DNA from: FEN-1219 sp963810755
Lineage (GTDB): Bacteria > Pseudomonadota > Gammaproteobacteria > Steroidobacterales > Rariloculaceae
Assembly (NCBI GenBank): GCA_963810755.1
Contig: CAWEOP010000009.1
Span: 1,364,001-1,428,000, forward strand
Length of the DNA: 64,000 nt
Direction of reading: 5' to 3'
The notes below the pieces were generated by a model. That model was not told the origin of the DNA. It worked only from the letters and a program-made list of their open reading frames with translations, and did not search any database. The position numbers and the translations under genes are program-made. The number at the start of each line of letters is the position of its first letter. The first letter of the stretch is position 1. Of this stretch, positions 36,877-45,821 are shown one piece after another.

Positions 36877-37911
36877 CTAGTCCGCTTTGCTCGAGCTCGC
36901 GAGCGCCGCATCGATGAGCTCGGGGCCGATCGATGCGCGGAACTGCTCCCACACCGGACGCATCGCGGCCTGCCACTCGGAGAGCTGCTCGGGCGTGAGC
37001 GTAAGGATCTGCGAGCGGCCGGATTCGGCGATCTTCTGCTTGCCCTCGACGTTGATCTCTTCCGCGCGCGCGTTACCCCACGCGGTGACCTCCGCGAGCG
37101 TCTGCTCGAGGCCCGCGCGCAAATCGGCCGGCAGCGACTCCCAGAACGATTTGTTCACGGCGACGAGGTAGCCGATGTAGCCGTGATTCGTCTCCGTGAC
37201 GTACGGCTGAACCTCGTAGAACTTCGACGAGTAAATATTCGACCAGGTGTTCTCCTGCGCGTCGACCGTGCCGGTTTGCAGCGCCTGATAGACCTCCCCG
37301 AACGCCATTTTCTGTGGGCTGCCGCCCAGCGTTTCGATTTGCGCCTGGAGGATGTCCGACTCCTGCACGCGGAATTTGAGCCCCGCGGCGTCGGCGGGGT
37401 GCACGAGCGGCCGCGGGCCGCTGAGCTGTTTCATGCCGTTGTGCCAGAACCCGAGCCCGAGCATGCCGTGCTCGTCGAGCGCGGAGAGCAGGACTCGCCC
37501 TACGGGCGCCTGCTGAAACCGCTCCACGGACGCGAGGTTCGGGAACAGGAACGGCAGATCGAACACCTGGAATTTCGTCGTGAGGCGGTCGAACAACGAG
37601 AGCGAGGTCGCGACCATCTGGATTTCGCCGAACGCGAGCGCCTCGAGCGATTCGCTGTCTTCCATGAGCTGCGCCGACGGATACACCTCGACTCGGACGC
37701 GCCCCGGGAAACGCTGTTCGGCCAGTTGTTTGAAGCGCTCGGCCGTCTGGCCTTTCGGCGTGGCCGGAGCGGTGACGTGCGGGAACTTGATTACGTACAG
37801 CTTCCCTAGGTCGGAGGCTGTGCCGGAGTCACCGGCCGTGTCCCCGCAAGCGGCGATCAGCAAGACCAGAAATCCGAATAAAAATAGACGGATATGCGCT
37901 CCCACCCTCAT
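36877..37911 (-). CDS. dctP: TRAP transporter substrate-binding lipoprotein DctP
   Basis: A 344-residue solute-binding protein. The ATG at 37911 gives a lipoprotein signal with the lipobox LLIAAC (Cys at about residue 22), so it is likely anchored to a membrane. Family features: GQTAERFKQLAEQRFPGRVR, VYPSAQLMEDSESLEALAFG, LPFLFPN, GLKFRVQESDILQAQIETLG, and VYQALQTGTVDAQENTWSNI, in which the binding arginine is Arg in KFRVQ. This belongs to the DctP class that binds carboxylates. It is divergent from the 2-oxoacid dehydrogenase operon, 249 bp from start to start, so the imported acid could feed that enzyme. Confidence 0.93.
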   Translation of the reverse strand: MRVGAHIRLFLFGFLVLLIAACGDTAGDSGTASDLGKLYVIKFPHVTAPATPKGQTAERFKQLAEQRFPGRVRVEVYPSAQLMEDSESLEALAFGEIQMVATSLSLFDRLTTKFQVFDLPFLFPNLASVERFQQAPVGRVLLSALDEHGMLGLGFWHNGMKQLSGPRPLVHPADAAGLKFRVQESDILQAQIETLGGSPQKMAFGEVYQALQTGTVDAQENTWSNIYSSKFYEVQPYVTETNHGYIGYLVAVNKSFWESLPADLRAGLEQTLAEVTAWGNARAEEINVEGKQKIAESGRSQILTLTPEQLSEWQAAMRPVWEQFRASIGPELIDAALASSSKAD

Positions 37912-38159
37912 GCGTCTCGCCCCCGTACGCTCTCGGATTCGGTAAAGAACAGTCTGGCCGAGCCGCGACCATCTTGCTAGGCTAGAACCACTCCAATCGA
38001 TGGCCATCGGCCGAATCCCACCGCGATTCGCCGCCGTCACCGCCGGCTGGAGTAACATTCGCTTCTAGATCAGGCGGCTGCAGCTAGGGCGCGCGCGGCT
38101 CGCATCGAAAAAAAGACCTAAGTCCTAAACTAATCAACTTCAGAAAAGGCAACGACGCA

Positions 38160-39191
38160 GTGGATGCACAAACGCTCACTTCGGTGACCGCGAACCGGAG
38201 CTCGCAGGCTTCTATCAGCCCGGAGACCCGGCTGAAGCTTTACCGCACGATGCAGGAGTGCCGCATGCTCGAGAAGCGTGCGTACGACCTGTTCATGCAA
38301 AACCTCATCAAGGGCACGAGCCATCTCGCGCTTGGCCAGGAAGCCATCGCGGCGGGCTTCGGCACGGCGATGCAGCAGAACGACTACACGTTCTGCACCT
38401 ACCGCGGCCACAACCACACGCTCGTCCGCGGCGTGTCGATGACGGCGATCTTGGGCGAGCTCATGGGCAACTCGTCCGGGCTCATGCGCGGCAAGGGCGG
38501 CTCGATGCACCTCACGAGCGTGAAGCACAACATGCTCGGCTCGTACGCGATCATCGGCGCGCACCTCTGCATCGCGAACGGCGCGGCGTGGTCGGCGCAG
38601 TATCGCGGCACGGATCAAGTCGCGGTTTGCTTCTTCGGCGACGGCACCACGAACATCGGCGCGTTCCACGAGGCGCTGAACTTCGCGGTGATCTGGAAGC
38701 TGCCGGTGGTGTTCGTCTGCGAGAACAACCTCTACATGGAATACACGTCGATTCACGACGTGACGGCCGTGGAGCATCCCGCGGCCGACCGCGCGAGCGC
38801 GTACGGCCTCGAGCCCGTGCTCATCGACGGCAACGACGTGGACGTCGTCTACCGCACCGCGCAGCGCGCGCTCGAGCTCGCGCGCCGCGGCGGCGGCCCG
38901 AGCCTGATCGAAGCCGAGACCTATCGCCACGGCGGCCACTCGCGCGCCGACCCGGGCAAGTACCGGCCCGACGAGGAAGTGCAGGCGTGGCTCGCGAAGG
39001 ATCCGATCCCGCGCTACCGCGCGCGCTTGCTCCAGATGGGCATCAGCGAGGCCGAAGTGCAGCGAATCGACGACGAAACCAAGGCCGCGATCGACCAGGC
39101 GACGGAGACCGCGCGCAACGCGCCGCCGCCGCCGCTCGAGATCGCGAGCCAAGACGTGTGGGCAGATGGAGGCTCCGCATGGCGCAACTAA
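38160..39191 (+). CDS. 2-Oxoacid dehydrogenase E1 component, alpha subunit
   Basis: Thiamin-diphosphate-dependent decarboxylating subunit of a pyruvate/acetoin/branched-chain type complex, 343 residues. Seen: GTSHLALGQEAIAAGFG, TYRGHNHTLVRG, GLMRGKGGSMHLT, the TPP-magnesium motif GDGTTNIGAFHEALNFA (about 160-176) with CENN, and TYRHGGHSRADP, the phosphorylation-loop region. The GTG at 38160 follows AGAAAAGG. The beta gene overlaps by 13 nt. The presence of separate alpha and beta genes fits the heterotetrameric class. Preferred 2-oxoacid cannot be fixed. Confidence 0.93.
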   Translation: MDAQTLTSVTANRSSQASISPETRLKLYRTMQECRMLEKRAYDLFMQNLIKGTSHLALGQEAIAAGFGTAMQQNDYTFCTYRGHNHTLVRGVSMTAILGELMGNSSGLMRGKGGSMHLTSVKHNMLGSYAIIGAHLCIANGAAWSAQYRGTDQVAVCFFGDGTTNIGAFHEALNFAVIWKLPVVFVCENNLYMEYTSIHDVTAVEHPAADRASAYGLEPVLIDGNDVDVVYRTAQRALELARRGGGPSLIEAETYRHGGHSRADPGKYRPDEEVQAWLAKDPIPRYRARLLQMGISEAEVQRIDDETKAAIDQATETARNAPPPPLEIASQDVWADGGSAWRN

Positions 39192-40156
39192 CTTATCGCG
39201 ACGCCGTAGCGGCCGCGATGGCGCAGGAGATGCGCCGCGATCCGAACGTCGTGCTGCTCGGCGAGGACGTCGCCGCGGCCGGCGGCGTGTTCAAGGCCAC
39301 GGTCGGGCTCCTCGACGAGTTCGGCCCGAAGCGCGTGAAGGACACGCCGATCTCGGAGCAAGCGATCCTCGGCGCCACCATGGGCGCCGCGATGACGGGT
39401 CTGCGCCCGGTGGCGGACCTGATGTTCTCCGACTTCTTCGCGGTCTGCTGGGACATCGTCGCGAATCAAATCGCGAAGACTCGCTACATGACGGACGGCC
39501 AGGTCACCCTGCCTCTCGTGATCCGGTCCGCAAACGGCGGCGGCTCGCGTTTCGGCGCACAGCACTCGCAGAGCGTCGAGAACTGGGCGATGAACATCCC
39601 TGGGCTCAAGATCGTAGCGCCGGCGTTTCCAGGCGACGTGAAGGGCTTGCTCGCGGCGGCTATCCGCAGCGACGACCCCGTGCTGTTCTTCGAGCAGAAA
39701 TCGCTGTACGCGACCAAAGGTGAAGTGCCCGACGGCGAGCACGTGATCGAGCTCGGCAAGGCGAACGTGGTACGCGAGGGCTCCGACGTCACGATCGTCG
39801 CGCTGGCGCTCATGGTGCCGCGCGCGCTCAAGGCCGCCGAGATCCTCAAGGAGCAGCACGGCATCGACGCGACGGTCATCGACTTGCGTTGCCTCGTCCC
39901 GCTCGACACGCAGACGATCCTGCGCGAGGTCGCGAAGACGGGCCGGCTCGTCACCGTGGAAGAGAATCCACGGCTGTGCGGTTGGGGCGCGGAAATCTCG
40001 TCGATCGTCGCCGAGGAGCTCTTCTGGGACCTCGACGGCCCGATCGTCCGCATCACGACGCCGCACGTTCCGCTTGCGGCCGCCAACAACCTCGAAGACG
40101 AGCAGCTGCCGAACGCCGAGCGAATCGTCGCGGGCGTGCGTCAGCTCGTCGATTGA
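39179..40156 (+). CDS. 2-Oxoacid dehydrogenase E1 component, beta subunit
   Basis: A 325-residue partner of E1 alpha; together they form the alpha2beta2 active sites. Seen: TYRDAVAAAMAQEMRRDPNV, LLGEDVAAAGGVFKAT, RVKDTPISEQAILGATMGAA, GLRPVADLMFSDFF, QHSQSVENWAMNIPGLKIV, and TVEENPRLCGWGAEI near the end. Start at ATG 39179 inside the alpha gene. Gene order alpha, beta, E2 is the common operon order. Confidence 0.94.
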   Translation: MAQLTYRDAVAAAMAQEMRRDPNVVLLGEDVAAAGGVFKATVGLLDEFGPKRVKDTPISEQAILGATMGAAMTGLRPVADLMFSDFFAVCWDIVANQIAKTRYMTDGQVTLPLVIRSANGGGSRFGAQHSQSVENWAMNIPGLKIVAPAFPGDVKGLLAAAIRSDDPVLFFEQKSLYATKGEVPDGEHVIELGKANVVREGSDVTIVALALMVPRALKAAEILKEQHGIDATVIDLRCLVPLDTQTILREVAKTGRLVTVEENPRLCGWGAEISSIVAEELFWDLDGPIVRITTPHVPLAAANNLEDEQLPNAERIVAGVRQLVD

Positions 40157-40172
40157 TCATCAAGAGGCGCCG

Positions 40173-41591
40173 ATGAACGTATTGATGCCGCAGCTCGGCG
40201 AGACTGTCGCCGAGGGCACCGTCTCGAATTGGCACAAGAAGGTCGGCGACACGATCGCGGTCGACGAGCTCTTGTTCGACGTCGAGACCGACAAAGTGTC
40301 GATGGAAGTGCCCGCAATCGCCGCGGGCGTGCTCACGAAGATCCTGGTGCCGGCCGGCACGACCGTGGACGTCGGCACCGTGCTCGCGGTCATCGAGAGC
40401 GGCGCGGAGGCGAGCGCGCAGCCGCCAGCCGCACAGCCCGCGGCCCCTGCCCCGCAGTCGGCGCCCGCCGCAGCGGCGGCGCCCACGGCACGCGCGGCCG
40501 CACCGGAAGCGCCCCCGTCGTGGTACGCCGCGATGCCGCCGTCGATGAGCGAAGCGACCGAGCAATACTCGCCGCGCACCTCGGGCGCAGGCTCTTCTGC
40601 CGCGGTCGCCGAAGCGCCCTCCCACGCCGCTCAACGCGAGGGCCACCGGCGCTTGTCGCCGGCAGTCCGGCGGATCGCCGCCGAATACCGCGTCGATCTC
40701 GACTCGGTTGCGGGCTCGGGCCGTGACGGCCGCATCACGAGGCGCAACATCGTCGAGTTCATTCAGACGAAGAAGAATCAGCCGCAACAGACGGTCGCAG
40801 CCGCGCCGTCCGCCGCGGCGCAGCTCGCCGCCGCTCCGGCGCCGCGCACGCCGGCTCCGGCACCGTCGGCCGGGCCCGCGCCGGCCGGCGCGGTGCTGCC
40901 GTTCACGCGGATCCGCAAGCTCACGGCCGACCACATGGTTCGCTCGAAGGCCACGAGCCCGCACGTGCTGCAAGCCGTCGAGGTGGATTTCTTCCGCGTG
41001 GACCAAGTGCGCAAGACGTTGCGCGAGGCGTTCAAAGCGCGCCATGGCCACTCGCTCACGTATCTGCCGTTCATCGCCCACGCGGTGTGTCAGGCGTTGC
41101 ACGAGTTCCCGAACCTCAACTCGAGCGTGCACGGCGACGGCCTCGTGATCCACGAGAACGTGAACCTCGCGATCGCGGTGGACTTGGGTGCCGAAGGCCT
41201 GATCGCCCCGGTGATCAAGTTCGCGAACAAGCTATCGGTATCGCAGCTCGCAGGCGCGATCAACGACGTCTCGTCGCGCGCGCGCAGCGGCAAGCTCAAG
41301 CCGGATGACTTCGCGGGCGGCACCTACACGCTGTCGAACTCCGGCACCTTCGGCACGCTGATCACCGCGCCGATCATCAATCAGCCGCAGGTCGCGATCC
41401 TTTCGACGGACGGCGTTCGCAAGAAGCCCGTGGTGCTCGAGACTTCAGAAGGCGACACGATCGCGATCCGGCCCATCGGCATCCTCGCGCAGTCGTTCGA
41501 CCATCGCGCAGTCGACGGCGCGTACTCAGCCGCGTTCTTGGACAAGGTGCGCAAGCTGCTCGAGAACAGTCACTGGCTCGTCGAAGCCTGA
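40173..41591 (+). CDS. 2-Oxoacid dehydrogenase E2 (lipoyl acyltransferase)
   Basis: A 472-residue acyltransferase core of the complex. The N-terminal lipoyl domain (about 1-75) carries the lipoylated Lys41 in ETDKVSMEVP. A long Ala/Pro linker leads to an E3-binding domain (about 152-190: LSPAVRRIAAEYRVDLDSVA, GRITRRNIV). A second Ala/Pro linker precedes the catalytic domain, whose signature SFDHRAVDG carries the catalytic histidine. The ATG at 40173 has AAGAGGCG upstream. There is one lipoyl domain. No E3 gene is nearby, so the general cellular dihydrolipoamide dehydrogenase is probably used. Confidence 0.94.
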   Translation: MNVLMPQLGETVAEGTVSNWHKKVGDTIAVDELLFDVETDKVSMEVPAIAAGVLTKILVPAGTTVDVGTVLAVIESGAEASAQPPAAQPAAPAPQSAPAAAAAPTARAAAPEAPPSWYAAMPPSMSEATEQYSPRTSGAGSSAAVAEAPSHAAQREGHRRLSPAVRRIAAEYRVDLDSVAGSGRDGRITRRNIVEFIQTKKNQPQQTVAAAPSAAAQLAAAPAPRTPAPAPSAGPAPAGAVLPFTRIRKLTADHMVRSKATSPHVLQAVEVDFFRVDQVRKTLREAFKARHGHSLTYLPFIAHAVCQALHEFPNLNSSVHGDGLVIHENVNLAIAVDLGAEGLIAPVIKFANKLSVSQLAGAINDVSSRARSGKLKPDDFAGGTYTLSNSGTFGTLITAPIINQPQVAILSTDGVRKKPVVLETSEGDTIAIRPIGILAQSFDHRAVDGAYSAAFLDKVRKLLENSHWLVEA

Positions 41592-41602
41592 GGTCTTAAG
41601 CA

Positions 41603-42544
41603 ATGGCGAAGCACTCGCTCGGATGGATCGGTGCCGGCGGGCGGATGGGCTTCGCGATGGCGAAGCGCCTCGTCGCCGCCGGTCACGACGTCAAGGTCTA
41701 CAACCGCACGCGGAGCAAGGTGGAGCCGCTCGGCGAGCTCGGCGCGAAAGTCGTCGACTCCGTCGCGGATCTTCGCAGCTGCGACATCGTGTTCACGACG
41801 GTGTCCGCGTCCGACGATCTGATCGCCGTGTGCCTCGGGCCCGACGGCCTGCTCACGAAGGGCGCGGCTTGCAAGCTCGTGGTCGACTGCTCGAGCGTCT
41901 CCGAAGAGGCCTCCGCGAAGGTCCGTGCCGAGGCCAAGAAGCTCGGCGTGGACATGCTCGCGGCGCCCGTGAGCGGCAATGCGAAGGTGGTCGCCGCCGG
42001 CAAGCTCACGATCGTCGCGTCCGGACCGCGCGCGGCGTTCGACATCGCGGAGCCGTATCTCGCGGCGCTCGGCGTCGGCGTCACCTACGTCGGCGAAGGC
42101 GAGCTCGCGCGGATGGTGAAGATCTGCCACAACCTGCTGCTCGGCGTCGTCGCGCAATCGCTCGCCGAGATCACGGTGCTCGCGGAGAAAGGCGGCGTGC
42201 CGCGGCACGCGTTTCTCGAGTTCATCAACAACAGCGTGATGGGCTCGCAATTCTCGCGCTACAAAACCCCCGCGTTCGTGAACCTCGACTGGACGCCGAC
42301 GTTTACGCCGGTGCTGCTGCGCAAGGATCTCGACCTCGGGCTCAAGGCCGCGAAGCAGCTCGGCGTCACGCTGCCGGCAACCCAGCTCGCGCGCGACATG
42401 GTCGACAAGGCCGTCCAAGCGGGCCACACCGAGTGCGACTTCGCGATCCTGCTCGACTGCCAAGCGAGAGCCGCCGGCATGACGCTGAAGCCCGAGAATG
42501 TCGCGATCGACGACGGGCTCAAGAAGAAAGCAGCCAGCGCTTAG
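41603..42544 (+). CDS. 3-Hydroxyisobutyrate-dehydrogenase-family oxidoreductase
   Basis: A 313-residue beta-hydroxyacid dehydrogenase. The nucleotide loop is GWIGAGGRMGFAMAKRLVAA (about 7-26). VDCSSVSEEASAKV precedes the substrate segment APVSGNAKVVAAGKLTIVAS, and the catalytic lysine lies in ARMVKICHNLLLG. It oxidises a 3-hydroxy acid or reduces a small aldehyde acid. It follows the E2 gene by 11 nt, so the operon probably links a hydroxy-acid step with oxidative decarboxylation. A valine-type route is one possibility. Confidence 0.9.
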   Translation: MAKHSLGWIGAGGRMGFAMAKRLVAAGHDVKVYNRTRSKVEPLGELGAKVVDSVADLRSCDIVFTTVSASDDLIAVCLGPDGLLTKGAACKLVVDCSSVSEEASAKVRAEAKKLGVDMLAAPVSGNAKVVAAGKLTIVASGPRAAFDIAEPYLAALGVGVTYVGEGELARMVKICHNLLLGVVAQSLAEITVLAEKGGVPRHAFLEFINNSVMGSQFSRYKTPAFVNLDWTPTFTPVLLRKDLDLGLKAAKQLGVTLPATQLARDMVDKAVQAGHTECDFAILLDCQARAAGMTLKPENVAIDDGLKKKAASA

Positions 42545-42616
42545 GCCGCGCCTACGCCCGCCATCGGTAGCGGCGATCAACTCTGCGACAGGTCACGCAT
42601 CCGGCGGCTGCGTGCG

Positions 42617-43060
42617 TCAGAGCTTCTTGAGGAAGCAGACGATCGTGTCCGTGACTTCGAAGCCTAGCGCGCGATGCGCGGCGATGCTTCCCGTATTGTC
42701 GATCTCGGCGTCGCTCGCGAGCTCCGTGTACCCAAGGCCTCTCGCCCAATTCTCGGCGTGGGCCACGAGCGCTGCTCCAACACCGCGGGCCCGATAGCCC
42801 GGATCGACATACCAACCTTCGAGATGGGGGACGGCGGCAAGGTCGCTGCCCTCGGCGTAATTGCGCACGCGCAGCTCGGCAAAGCCGATGACGGCGCCGG
42901 CATCCGCCTCGCAAACCAGCGCCTCGTCGATGACGGAGGACCGACCGCCGAGAAAGGCGTCGATCGCGGGGGCGTGCTCGGCGACCGCGTGCGGCCAGAG
43001 TGCCGTCCGCATTCGCAACCACTCGCCCCGATCCCTGTCCTCCGCACGACGAACGCGCAT
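42617..43060 (-). CDS. GNAT acetyltransferase, aminoglycoside 6'-N-acetyltransferase-like
   Basis: A 147-residue acetyl-CoA-dependent transferase. It opens with VRRAEDRDRGEWLRMRTALW. The acetyl-CoA loop lies in GWYVDPGYRARGVGAALV, followed by AENWARGLGYTELASDAEID, then AAHRALGFEVTDTIVCFLKK. Start, the EWA..LG..E.ASD segment and the ending closely parallel chromosomal AAC(6')-I enzymes. True aminoglycoside activity is unproven, and a housekeeping amine substrate is as likely. Stand-alone gene. Confidence 0.75.
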   Translation of the reverse strand: MRVRRAEDRDRGEWLRMRTALWPHAVAEHAPAIDAFLGGRSSVIDEALVCEADAGAVIGFAELRVRNYAEGSDLAAVPHLEGWYVDPGYRARGVGAALVAHAENWARGLGYTELASDAEIDNTGSIAAHRALGFEVTDTIVCFLKKL

Positions 43061-43142
43061 CCGCGACTATAGCGCGGCGGACATCAGCGCATCAGCCACC
43101 ATGCGGACGCGCCGAACCCGTCGAGAGCGAGCGGCAAGAGGC

Positions 43143-43715
43143 CTATTCCTTCGTGGGATCTCGCGGCGGCATGTCCTCTGGCCGGTCGGTCCATTTGACC
43201 TCGGGCCACACGTGCACACGCGACTTGAAGCGCCAACCCTTCGCGGTCTTTTCGAACGTGTCTTCGTAGCCCCCTTCCCAATGGATCGGGTCCCCTTGCG
43301 CGGTCGTCTTGTTCTGCATCGTCAACAGCGTTGACGTTGCTTTCGCGCCTTCGGGCGTGGGCGTGATGAATACGTTCGCGACGATGTGATACTCCGGGCT
43401 CGTTTGCGGGGGCCGGCAACCGTTCTTGCCGCCGCCGCCCGCCGCGGCGAGCTGCTCTCGTCCGCGAAACCAGACTTTGACGCCGCTGCCCCAGGTCGAA
43501 GACACGCCGAAGGTTGCGTCGTCGGTGTACAGGTCGGCGTAGTCGTAACCGCTGTTCGTGCAGTTCTCGAGCACGCGCGAATAGCCGTCGATGAGCTGGC
43601 GGATGTCGATATAGTCTTGCGCTTCGAGCTTGGCGCCCTTCTGGGCCACGGCGGCGCCGGCGAACAACGTCGCGTTGAGCGCCACGAGCGCGAGACTTCG
43701 TGAGACCGTATTCAT
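43143..43715 (-). CDS. Exported SnoaL/NTF2-like protein
   Basis: A 190-residue protein. The ATG at 43715 follows GGGGGAAAGC and gives a signal peptide ending FAGAAVAQ. The mature part has the cone-shaped SnoaL-like pattern: QDYIDIRQLIDGYSRVLENC, DYADLYTDDATFGVSSTWGS, RGREQLAAAGGGGKNGC, and HWEGGYEDTFEKTAKGWRFK. Such domains act as ketosteroid-isomerase-like or dehydratase enzymes, or as binding proteins. The function here is not deducible. Confidence 0.78.
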   Translation of the reverse strand: MNTVSRSLALVALNATLFAGAAVAQKGAKLEAQDYIDIRQLIDGYSRVLENCTNSGYDYADLYTDDATFGVSSTWGSGVKVWFRGREQLAAAGGGGKNGCRPPQTSPEYHIVANVFITPTPEGAKATSTLLTMQNKTTAQGDPIHWEGGYEDTFEKTAKGWRFKSRVHVWPEVKWTDRPEDMPPRDPTKE

Positions 43716-43761
43716 GCTTTCCCCCGAGAGCTGTAGGTTGTCGAGCTCGTAGTGTACTTCT

Positions 43762-44475
43762 TCAGAGAAACCGTCCGCAGCCATAGTACATCGCGCCGTC
43801 GAACGTCACGGTCACGCTCGCCGCGAACGCTTCGCCGCTCATGCTGTCGTTGCAGCCCGTACGGTCGACCACCGCGACGAGGTCACGTCCGTCCGTTGCA
43901 GCGCGATAGGTCGTCTTGTTTCCGGAGACCGTTGGCGCCGCATACGCGAGCTCGGTACGCCGCACACCGAGCTCGGTGATCATCGCTAGGCGTTCGGGCA
44001 TGATCTCGAGGCTCCACGACGGCTCGTTGCCGAGCGCGCGGAACGTCACGCCGCGCCGCGCCGCGTCGGCCCACGGCACCTTGCGCGGATTCGATTTACA
44101 GTCCGTGAAACTCCGCCCGGCGTACTCGAACGTCGCGGCGTCGCCCTTGTTCCAGAACACGCTGTCGCCCTCCTCGTAACGTGCGCCGGAAGCGGTTCGT
44201 GTTTGGCCGAGCACGTGATAGCCGCCGCCGAGGACCTGCGGCGCCCAGAGCGCTACTTCGCCGGGACCCGTGCGAACGGTGAAGCTCACGTCGGCGTCGC
44301 AATCGAATACGAGCGTGCGGCCAACCGCGGGCGCCGCAGCGACTGGAGGCCCGGTCGCTGGGGCGGCAGCCTCCGGCGGCGGCGCGGGCGGCGCGGGCGG
44401 CTCGGAACGGCCGCAGCCGTTCGCGAATACGGCGGCGAGGACGATCAATAGGGCTCTTCGAGGTGCTCGTTGCAT
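43762..44475 (-). CDS. Lipoprotein with MliC-type lysozyme-inhibitor domain
   Basis: A 237-residue lipoprotein with ATG at 44475 and the lipobox FANGC. A Pro/Ala-rich spacer (about 25-50) follows. Residues about 53-125 are MliC-like: LVFDCDADVSFTVRTG, SGARYEEGDSVFWNKGDAAT, SFTDCKS. Two cysteines are placed as in the lysozyme-inhibitor fold. The C-terminal half (GVTFRALGNEPSWSLEI, DGRDLVAVVDRTGCNDSMSG, FDGAMYYGCGRFL) is a COG3650-type domain often joined to it. It probably protects peptidoglycan from host or predator lysozyme. Start codon choice: a TTG at 44505 is possible but weaker. Confidence 0.78.
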   Translation of the reverse strand: MQRAPRRALLIVLAAVFANGCGRSEPPAPPAPPPEAAAPATGPPVAAAPAVGRTLVFDCDADVSFTVRTGPGEVALWAPQVLGGGYHVLGQTRTASGARYEEGDSVFWNKGDAATFEYAGRSFTDCKSNPRKVPWADAARRGVTFRALGNEPSWSLEIMPERLAMITELGVRRTELAYAAPTVSGNKTTYRAATDGRDLVAVVDRTGCNDSMSGEAFAASVTVTFDGAMYYGCGRFL

Positions 44476-44508
44476 CGGAACGGCAACTTCGCTGTGCTTG
44501 ATCAAGCC

Positions 44509-45066
44509 TCAGCGGGACGCGCCGAGCACTTTGCGCGCGCCGAGCCCCTTCGTGAATTCGTCCACCGTGATCGCATAGACGACTCGCTCTACACCGTCGG
44601 CGGCGGTCTTCGCGCCCGTAAGCGTGGCGCCGATGTTCTCGACGGCTTTGCGCGATCGCAGGTTCTTTTCGCCGATCAAGAACAACACGCGATCGACGAA
44701 CCGAAAAGCGTGCCGCAGCATCAGTTGCTTCATCTCGTGGTTGTACGTACCGCCCCAATGCGAACACGCGAGGAACGTCCAGCCGATCTCGACCTCGCGC
44801 TTCACGGGATCGTAGCCGTGGTAGCGCGACGAGCCGATCACGAGGCGCCTGTCGGCGTCGATTGCGAGCAATGCGCCTTTCGAGGCCATCGCCTCGCGAA
44901 AGAACTCGGCGAACACGCCGTACTTGTAGCGATCGGGCGAGGGGTGTTGCTCCCAGATCTTCGGATCACGCGACACGACGTAGAGCGCGGGGAAATCGTC
45001 CGCGCGCAGCGGCCGGAGCTCGATGAGCGCGCCGCGCAATGTGGGCTGGAAATCAGAGGTCGTCAC
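44509..45066 (-). CDS. GNAT acetyltransferase, RimJ/RimL type
   Basis: A 185-residue transferase. Seen: LRGALIELRPLRADDFPALY, IGSSRYHGYDPVKREVEIGW, TFLACSHWGGTYNHEMKQLM and LFLIGEKNLRSRKAVENIGA. The usual R/QxxGxG loop is weakly matched; WGGTYNHEMK takes its place, as in this RimJ/RimL subgroup. The GTG at 45066 overlaps the stop of the upstream SDR (GTGA), so the two are co-translated. Substrate unknown. Confidence 0.82.
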   Translation of the reverse strand: MTTSDFQPTLRGALIELRPLRADDFPALYVVSRDPKIWEQHPSPDRYKYGVFAEFFREAMASKGALLAIDADRRLVIGSSRYHGYDPVKREVEIGWTFLACSHWGGTYNHEMKQLMLRHAFRFVDRVLFLIGEKNLRSRKAVENIGATLTGAKTAADGVERVVYAITVDEFTKGLGARKVLGASR

Positions 45067-45821
45067 TTTCCTCCAGTCACGTCGATGAAGGTGCCAGTGG
45101 TAAACGACGCTTCCTTCGAGAGCAGCCAAAGAATCGCATTCGCGACCTCGTCCGGCGTTCCGCCGCGCTTCATCGGCACTGAATCCTTAACGCGGTCCAC
45201 GCGACCCGGCTCACCGCCGCTCGCATGCATATCGGTGTAAATGTACGCCGGTCGCACACCGTTCACGCGGATACCTTCGTCCGCCACTTCTCTTGCGAGC
45301 CCGATGGTCAACGTGTCGAGCGCGCCCTTGGATGCCGCGTAGTCGACGTACTCGCCCGCGGCACCGAGACGCGCCGCGGCGGACGACACGTTGACGATCG
45401 CTCCGCCCGCTCCGCCGTGCTTCGTCGACATCCGACGAACGGCTTCACGCGCACAGACGAACGCCCCGACGACGTTGGTCGCGAGCACGCGCTGCAAGCG
45501 CGCGGCGTTCATGCTTTCGACGCGCATCTGAGCCTCCAGCACGCCGGCGTTGTTGACGAGGGCGGTGAGCCGCCCGAGCTCGCGGTCGCAGGTCTCGAAC
45601 AAGCGCACGACGTCGGCTTCGATCGCGACGTCGGCCGCGACAGCGATCGCACGTCCTCCAGCGGACTCGACGGTCGCCGCGATCTCCTCAGCCGCTTCGC
45701 GTCGACTGCGATAGTTGAGGCACACGGCGTAACCTCGACGCGCCGCGAGGCGCGCCGTGGCGGCGCCGATCCCGCGGCTCGCTCCGGTAATCAAGACAAC
45801 GTCGACAGCGAAAGAGCGCAC
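45063..45821 (-). CDS. Short-chain dehydrogenase/reductase (FabG-like)
   Basis: A 252-residue classical SDR. It has VLITGASRGIGAATARLAAR (nucleotide loop), LVNNAGVLEAQM, the serine in VNVSSAAARLG, and YVDYAASKGALDTLTIGLA with the catalytic Tyr and Lys. NYRSRR after strand 2 suggests NADP preference. The end KEASFTTGTFIDVTGGK is typical. First gene of a two-gene unit with the acetyltransferase. Specific substrate not known. Confidence 0.9.
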   Translation of the reverse strand: MRSFAVDVVLITGASRGIGAATARLAARRGYAVCLNYRSRREAAEEIAATVESAGGRAIAVAADVAIEADVVRLFETCDRELGRLTALVNNAGVLEAQMRVESMNAARLQRVLATNVVGAFVCAREAVRRMSTKHGGAGGAIVNVSSAAARLGAAGEYVDYAASKGALDTLTIGLAREVADEGIRVNGVRPAYIYTDMHASGGEPGRVDRVKDSVPMKRGGTPDEVANAILWLLSKEASFTTGTFIDVTGGK

